Positions 60,161-64,000 of a stretch of DNA of 64,000 bases are shown in pieces (the stretch's first letter is position 1; the number at the start of each line of letters is the position of its first letter). The DNA comes from Firmicutes bacterium UBA5010 (lineage in GTDB: Bacteria; Bacillota; Clostridia; Tissierellales; Sedimentibacteraceae). The position numbers and the translations under genes are program-made. Under the pieces are notes generated by a model, which saw only the letters and a program-made list of their open reading frames with translations, did not search any database and had not been told where the DNA came from. The DNA lies in the NCBI GenBank assembly GCA_002396645.1, contig DGYI01000015.1, positions 62,001 to 126,000 of the forward strand. The letters run 5' to 3'.

Positions 60161-62016
60161 GCGAAAACAATAAAAGAACAAATGTCAGAGGCCCCATGGG
60201 CGGCGGCCCGGGTATGAACGCTATGGGAAGCGGTGAAAAGGCAAAAGACTTCAAGGGAACATGGGGAAAGCTGATATTATACTGTAAAAGATATCTTCCT
60301 GTTATATTTACTGCTCTTGTCATTGCAGCTTTAGGCACGGTGCTTCAAATTATTGGTCCTGATAAGCTAAAGGACATGACAAATGAAATCACAAAAGGGC
60401 TTCCGGCACTAATTAACGGAAAACCTATAATTGGCGCGATTGATTTTAATGCTGTATTTAATATCGGTATACTGCTTGTTTTCTTCTATGCAGCATCAGT
60501 AATTTTCAGCTTTGCCGAGAACTTTATCATGGCAACGGTAACAGCTAAAATATCAAAAAATATGCGCAGTGACATTTCAAAAAAAATCAACAGACTGCCG
60601 CTTAAATATTTTGATAAAACGAGCTATGGTGACGTAATCAGCCGTGTAACCAATGATGTCGATGCTATAGGTCAGACATTGAATCAGAGTCTTGATACTT
60701 TGGTAAGGTCAATCACCATGTTTGTGGGTTCATTGATTATGATGTTCTATAATAGCTGGATTCTCGCGCTTGTCGCTATATTCTCTACTTTTATCGGATT
60801 TGCACTAATGGCGATAATTATGTCAAAGTCCCAAAAGTATTTTAAGACACAGCAGCAGGGACTTGGTGATATTAACGGATATATCGAGGAAATCTACTCG
60901 GGACATAATGTTGTGAAGGCATATAACGGCGGAAAAGAAGCTAAAAAGACATTTGAGAATATTAACAATTCTCTTTATGACAGCGGTTGGAAATCTCAGT
61001 TTATATCGGGTTTGATGATGCCTATTATGAATTTTATCGGAAATTTTGGTTATGTGTCTGTATGTGTAGTCGGTGCTGCGCTGGCTATGAACGGTACAAT
61101 TTCCTTCGGTGTAATTGTCGCATTTATGATGTATATTCGCCTCTTTACACAGCCATTATCACAATTGGCTCAGTCTATGCAGCAGCTTCAAAGAACGGCT
61201 GCGGCAAGCGAGCGTGTCTTTGAGTTTTTCGACGAGGAAGAATTAAGCAACGAAAGTGAAAAACGCAGGAAGTTGGAGAATATTAAAGGTAATGTAGAAT
61301 TTAAGAATGTCCATTTCGGTTATGAAAAGGATAAAACCATTATCAATAATTTCTGTGCAAAGGTAAAGGCGGGTCAAAAGGTTGCCATCGTCGGACCTAC
61401 AGGGGCAGGGAAAACAACCATAGTCAACTTGCTTATGCGTTTCTATGAAATTGACAGCGGTGAGATTTATTTAGACGAAACAGCGATAAATAAAGTTACA
61501 AGAGAAAACCTGCATGATCAATTTTGCATGGTTTTACAGGACACGTGGCTATTTGAGGGGACAATCAAAGAAAATATCATTTACAGCAAGCAGGGCATTA
61601 GTGATGAAGAAGTAACAAATGCTTGTAAAGCAGTCGGAATTCATCACTTTATCAGGACATTGCCGCAGGGTTATGATACTGTATTAAATGACAAAGCTAA
61701 TCTGTCTGTAGGGCAAAAACAGCTTGTCACAATTGCCCGCGCCATGATTCAAAATTCACCGCTTTTAATACTGGATGAAGCTACAAGCTCAGTAGATACA
61801 CGTACGGAAAAGCTTGTACAAGATGCGATGGATAAGCTCACTCATGGAAGAACATCATTCGTTATAGCTCACAGACTTTCCACTATACGCAATGCCGATA
61901 TTATCCTTGTAATGAAAGACGGCGATATTATTGAAAGCGGACATCATGGTGAACTTATCGAAAAGGGCGGGTTCTATGCCGAGCTCTACAACAGTCAGTT
62001 TGAGCAAGCTTCGTAA
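60157..62016 (+). CDS. ABC exporter half-transporter, catalytic subunit
   Basis: A 619-residue partner. A flexible glycine/methionine-rich N-terminus (RGPMGGGPGMNAMGSGEK) precedes the exporter domain and NBD. KVAIVGPTGAGKTTIVNLLMR is Walker A, PLLILDEATSSVD is a canonical Walker B with catalytic Glu, but the signature is NLSVGQKQL, not LSGGQ. Together with the other subunit, one consensus and one degenerate ATP site result, which is diagnostic of a heterodimeric exporter. Confidence 0.9.
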   Translation: MSENNKRTNVRGPMGGGPGMNAMGSGEKAKDFKGTWGKLILYCKRYLPVIFTALVIAALGTVLQIIGPDKLKDMTNEITKGLPALINGKPIIGAIDFNAVFNIGILLVFFYAASVIFSFAENFIMATVTAKISKNMRSDISKKINRLPLKYFDKTSYGDVISRVTNDVDAIGQTLNQSLDTLVRSITMFVGSLIMMFYNSWILALVAIFSTFIGFALMAIIMSKSQKYFKTQQQGLGDINGYIEEIYSGHNVVKAYNGGKEAKKTFENINNSLYDSGWKSQFISGLMMPIMNFIGNFGYVSVCVVGAALAMNGTISFGVIVAFMMYIRLFTQPLSQLAQSMQQLQRTAAASERVFEFFDEEELSNESEKRRKLENIKGNVEFKNVHFGYEKDKTIINNFCAKVKAGQKVAIVGPTGAGKTTIVNLLMRFYEIDSGEIYLDETAINKVTRENLHDQFCMVLQDTWLFEGTIKENIIYSKQGISDEEVTNACKAVGIHHFIRTLPQGYDTVLNDKANLSVGQKQLVTIARAMIQNSPLLILDEATSSVDTRTEKLVQDAMDKLTHGRTSFVIAHRLSTIRNADIILVMKDGDIIESGHHGELIEKGGFYAELYNSQFEQAS

Positions 62017-62104
62017 AACATATTCCAGTGTTTAATAACCGATATTTAAAAACAGAGCATTGTACATCAAGACAGGAAGTTGATTGTATGCTAGAATAAT
62101 AAAA

Positions 62105-62138
62105 AAACACCAGAGTGAAATACATTTTACTCTGGTGT
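62105..62138 (+). terminator. Hairpin downstream of the exporter operon
   Basis: AACACCAGAGTGAAAT (62105-62120) pairs with TTTACTCTGGTGTT (62125-62138). The run after it is AATCC, so termination may be incomplete. CCAAAGT...ACTTTGG (62142-62148, 62165-62171), overlapping the leader of the next gene, is another inverted repeat and a possible operator. Confidence 0.6.
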
Positions 62139-62188
62139 TAATCCAAAGTTCCGATGTAATCGAGACTTTGGAACAATGGGAGGTTATT

Positions 62189-63094
62189 ATGCACGCATGG
62201 GAACAAATACAGATTACGGTTGAATATATTGAAAATCATCTTGCCGAAGAAATTAAAATTAATGAACTGGCTAAATTAGCTTCACTATCTTCGTTCTATT
62301 ATCAGAGGCTTTTCAGCCGTTTAGTCAAAAAAACGGTAAATGAATACATTAAGCTTCGTCGGCTTGCCAGAGCATCTGAGGCTTTACTTGATAAAAGTAT
62401 TCGTATTTTGGATATTGCTTTGTCCTTTGGTTTTAAGTCACATGAAACCTTTACAAGAGCCTTTAAATCAGCTTATGGTATGACTCCTGAAAGTTATAGG
62501 AATAATCCCGTCATTCTTAATAATTTTAATAAGCCGCAATTATTGTTAAACTATACTCTCGTGGATGAGAATGTACCTTTAATTGTAGACGAAATTGTAC
62601 TTGAAATCAGGAGAGAAAGCTTAAATTCAGATGAATACTTTGTTGGGATGACTGTAGAAGAGCCAATAAATCAAATTCCGGGAGGAGGCGAAACCGGTGT
62701 TGATAGATTAGCAAAATTATGGGATGATTTTCATTCTAAAAGTCCCAGAATATCAACTGTCAGAGCAAACAGTGATGAGCTAGGTGTAGCATATATGGGT
62801 ACAAAAGAAGGTTATTACAGATATTTTGCGGGTGCACAGGCTATATCAAACGATGTGCCTGATGGTTACGATTTATGGGAATTATCAAGGGGAAACTATA
62901 TTGTTTGTATGTTTGAAGCAGAGGATTTTAAGCATCTGGTAACAGACGCGATTTATAAGGCTCAAGGCTATTTATTCAATAGCTGGCTTCCTAATCATAA
63001 ACTATCGGTTTTGCCTTTTTGTGCAGAACGCTATAAAACCCATAGTCCTGAGACTTCAAGTATGGAAATATGGGTAAAAACAGAAGAATTATAA
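62189..63094 (+). CDS. Second AraC-family regulator with GyrI-like effector domain
   Basis: About 301 residues with the same architecture as the protein at 56735: AraC HTH pair (1-100; LAKLASLSSFYYQRLFSRLVKKTVNEYIKLRRLARAS and LDIALSFGFKSHETFTRAFKSAYGMTPESYR), linker, then GyrI-like domain (120-300; DEYFVGMTVEEPINQIPGGG, SWLPNHKLSVLPFCAERY, SMEIWVKTEEL). GGGAGG 5 bp upstream fixes the ATG at 62189; the frame is open further upstream but without an RBS. It and the copy at 56735 bracket the exporter operon. Confidence 0.87.
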   Translation: MHAWEQIQITVEYIENHLAEEIKINELAKLASLSSFYYQRLFSRLVKKTVNEYIKLRRLARASEALLDKSIRILDIALSFGFKSHETFTRAFKSAYGMTPESYRNNPVILNNFNKPQLLLNYTLVDENVPLIVDEIVLEIRRESLNSDEYFVGMTVEEPINQIPGGGETGVDRLAKLWDDFHSKSPRISTVRANSDELGVAYMGTKEGYYRYFAGAQAISNDVPDGYDLWELSRGNYIVCMFEAEDFKHLVTDAIYKAQGYLFNSWLPNHKLSVLPFCAERYKTHSPETSSMEIWVKTEEL

Positions 63095-63109
63095 AGGAGT
63101 TTATATCTA

Positions 63110-63541
63110 ATGGAATGGCATGAGATGTATAGTAAAAACAACCAGCCAAGTCTGGAAGAAATAGCGGATTTTGTGAATAATCCTATATGGAAAAAATTTA
63201 ATGATCAATTGCAAAGCCTGTATCATATACAGCCAAAGCTGTCGCATAGCAGTTGCTCCATGCAGCCGGGATGGAATGTAAAATATCAAAAAAGCGGAAA
63301 GTCTCTATGTACACTTTATCCTATGTCCGGTTTTTTCCTGGCACTTGTGGTGATTGGCAATAAAGAAATGGGAGAAGCGGAGCTTTTAATTCCTTCGTGC
63401 GACGCATATACAAAATCTGTTTTTCAGGATTCTGTTTTTTCTGCCGGGGGAAAATGGCTTATGCTTAAGATTGTTGATGAAAAAGTTTCAGATGATGTTA
63501 CCAGTTTAATTCAATTACGAGTAAAGCCTAAAAATAAATGA
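63110..63541 (+). CDS. DUF3788-family protein
   Basis: A 143-residue cytoplasmic protein. WKKFNDQLQSLYHIQPKLSHSSCSMQPGWNVKYQKSGKSLCTLYPMSGFFLALVVIG is the DUF3788 core, and KWLMLKIVDEKVSDDVTSLIQLRVKPK is the C-terminal block. Such proteins often accompany AraC/GyrI genes and share the fold of YdhG/DUF1801-type proteins, but function is unknown. AAAGGAG precedes the ATG. It is 15 bp after the AraC gene, so the two are co-transcribed. Confidence 0.8.
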   Translation: MEWHEMYSKNNQPSLEEIADFVNNPIWKKFNDQLQSLYHIQPKLSHSSCSMQPGWNVKYQKSGKSLCTLYPMSGFFLALVVIGNKEMGEAELLIPSCDAYTKSVFQDSVFSAGGKWLMLKIVDEKVSDDVTSLIQLRVKPKNK

Positions 63542-63590
63542 AGCAGTGCTGTCCTGTTTTTGATTTGACAAGACAGCACTGCTGTTTTTT
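63542..63590 (+). terminator. Terminator between DUF3788 and spoIIR
   Basis: AGCAGTGCTGTC (63542-63553) and GACAGCACTGCT (63572-63583) are exact complements with an 18-nt loop and a TTTTTT tail at 63585-63590. Confidence 0.9.
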
Positions 63591-63603
63591 CCTCCTTAAC
63601 TGT

Positions 63604-64000
63604 TTATTTTTCAGTTTTCATGAATCCCTGTATAAGTTCAACGATTTTTGATTTTAATTTTATCTGTGAATATCCCCTGTTTGTTTTTATCAGTTCAATT
63701 TCTTGTTCTGTCAGCACTTCTTTTAATTTTTCTTCTATGCTTGCAAATTCAGTATCCAAGTCCAATGCCTTTCCAAAGTCGGTAAAGCACAGAGGCGGAA
63801 ACATGACACACCACCAATTTTTGCCTTTTGCCTCCCCTATTTCAACCCTTACAGCATCATAGTCTCCGCTTGGAAGTGTGAAATCGTCATATTCTCTAAT
63901 CGGGAAATTATAGTTACCGTAGTAGACTTCAACATTGTAATAATAACCCTCATCATATATTGTTTTTTGAGCTATAGATTTTATTTCGTTCAGATTTTTC
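63604..64000 (-). CDS. spoIIR: Stage II sporulation protein R (partial, N-terminus off window)
   Basis: A 132-residue C-terminal part is readable. YYYNVEVYYGNYNFPIREYD, FTLPSGDYDAVRVEIGEAKG and KNWWCVMFPPLCFTDFGKAL are the diagnostic SpoIIR sequences. SpoIIR is secreted from the forespore and triggers SpoIIGA to process pro-sigma-E in the mother cell. The last residues (ELIQGFMKTEK) are hydrophilic. Its presence is strong evidence that the organism is a spore-former. The frame runs without a break off the right edge. Confidence 0.93.
   Translation of the reverse strand, partial: KNLNEIKSIAQKTIYDEGYYYNVEVYYGNYNFPIREYDDFTLPSGDYDAVRVEIGEAKGKNWWCVMFPPLCFTDFGKALDLDTEFASIEEKLKEVLTEQEIELIKTNRGYSQIKLKSKIVELIQGFMKTEK

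Noticed and set aside
1..64000. CRISPR arrays, rRNA, tRNA and T-box leaders
   Set aside because: Looked for by eye; no regularly spaced direct repeats, cloverleaf patterns or T-box motifs were seen.

Overview
The window is AT-rich DNA from a low-GC, anaerobic, amino-acid-fermenting Firmicute of the Clostridia/Tissierellia type. Three things support this. A nearly complete lysine-fermentation operon (kdd-kamA-kamB-kamC-kamD-kamE) sits at 46.8-54.2 kb. A spoIIR gene at the right edge implies endospore formation. SLH-domain S-layer proteins imply a Gram-positive-type wall. The genus cannot be fixed from the sequence; Sedimentibacter/Acetoanaerobium-like bacteria are plausible.

Layout. 0-9.3 kb is housekeeping and accessory: a partial RpiR regulator, a THF riboswitch with a folate ECF S-component gene, a methyltransferase remnant, a nitroreductase, DegV, a PAS protein with a decayed GGDEF domain, an intergenic DnaA-box cluster, an Ldh2-type dehydrogenase, a lipoprotein, a secreted SLH-GDPD protein, and two paralogous sRNA-like units. 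9.3-32.6 kb is one long leftward surface-glycan cluster. It contains two O-antigen polymerase/ligase-like proteins, a CapD/PglF-type dehydratase, glycosyltransferases, a PglC-type phosphoglycosyl transferase, an aldolase, an NHL propeller, an ATP-grasp enzyme and a MurJ-type flippase. It also holds what looks like the GDP route to CMP-legionaminic acid (legB, legC, ptmE, legH, legI, legG, two Gfo/Idh oxidoreductases, legF). A divergent Wzz gene faces it.

33.9-40.6 kb is the most intriguing region. A complete tyrosine recombinase lies beside two paralogous S-layer genes that converge on each other and share exact inverted repeats. Only the right-hand gene has a consensus promoter. This is the geometry of an invertible S-layer switch, but inversion itself is inferred. 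40.8-46.4 kb is ordinary: GNAT, DUF2156, RsuA, a membrane protein, CinA and a DUF4143 ATPase.

46.8-56.6 kb is the lysine operon. A textbook sigma-54 promoter lies before kdd, and a RocR/NtrC-type activator is encoded nearby. A related palindrome occurs upstream of both, so a regulon can be read from the DNA. The later genes kce, kal and atoDA are not in the window. 56.7-63.5 kb holds two AraC/GyrI-type regulators, a MarR regulator with a heterodimeric ABC exporter, and a DUF3788 protein. spoIIR runs off the right end.

No rRNA, tRNA, CRISPR array, IS element or prophage was found.
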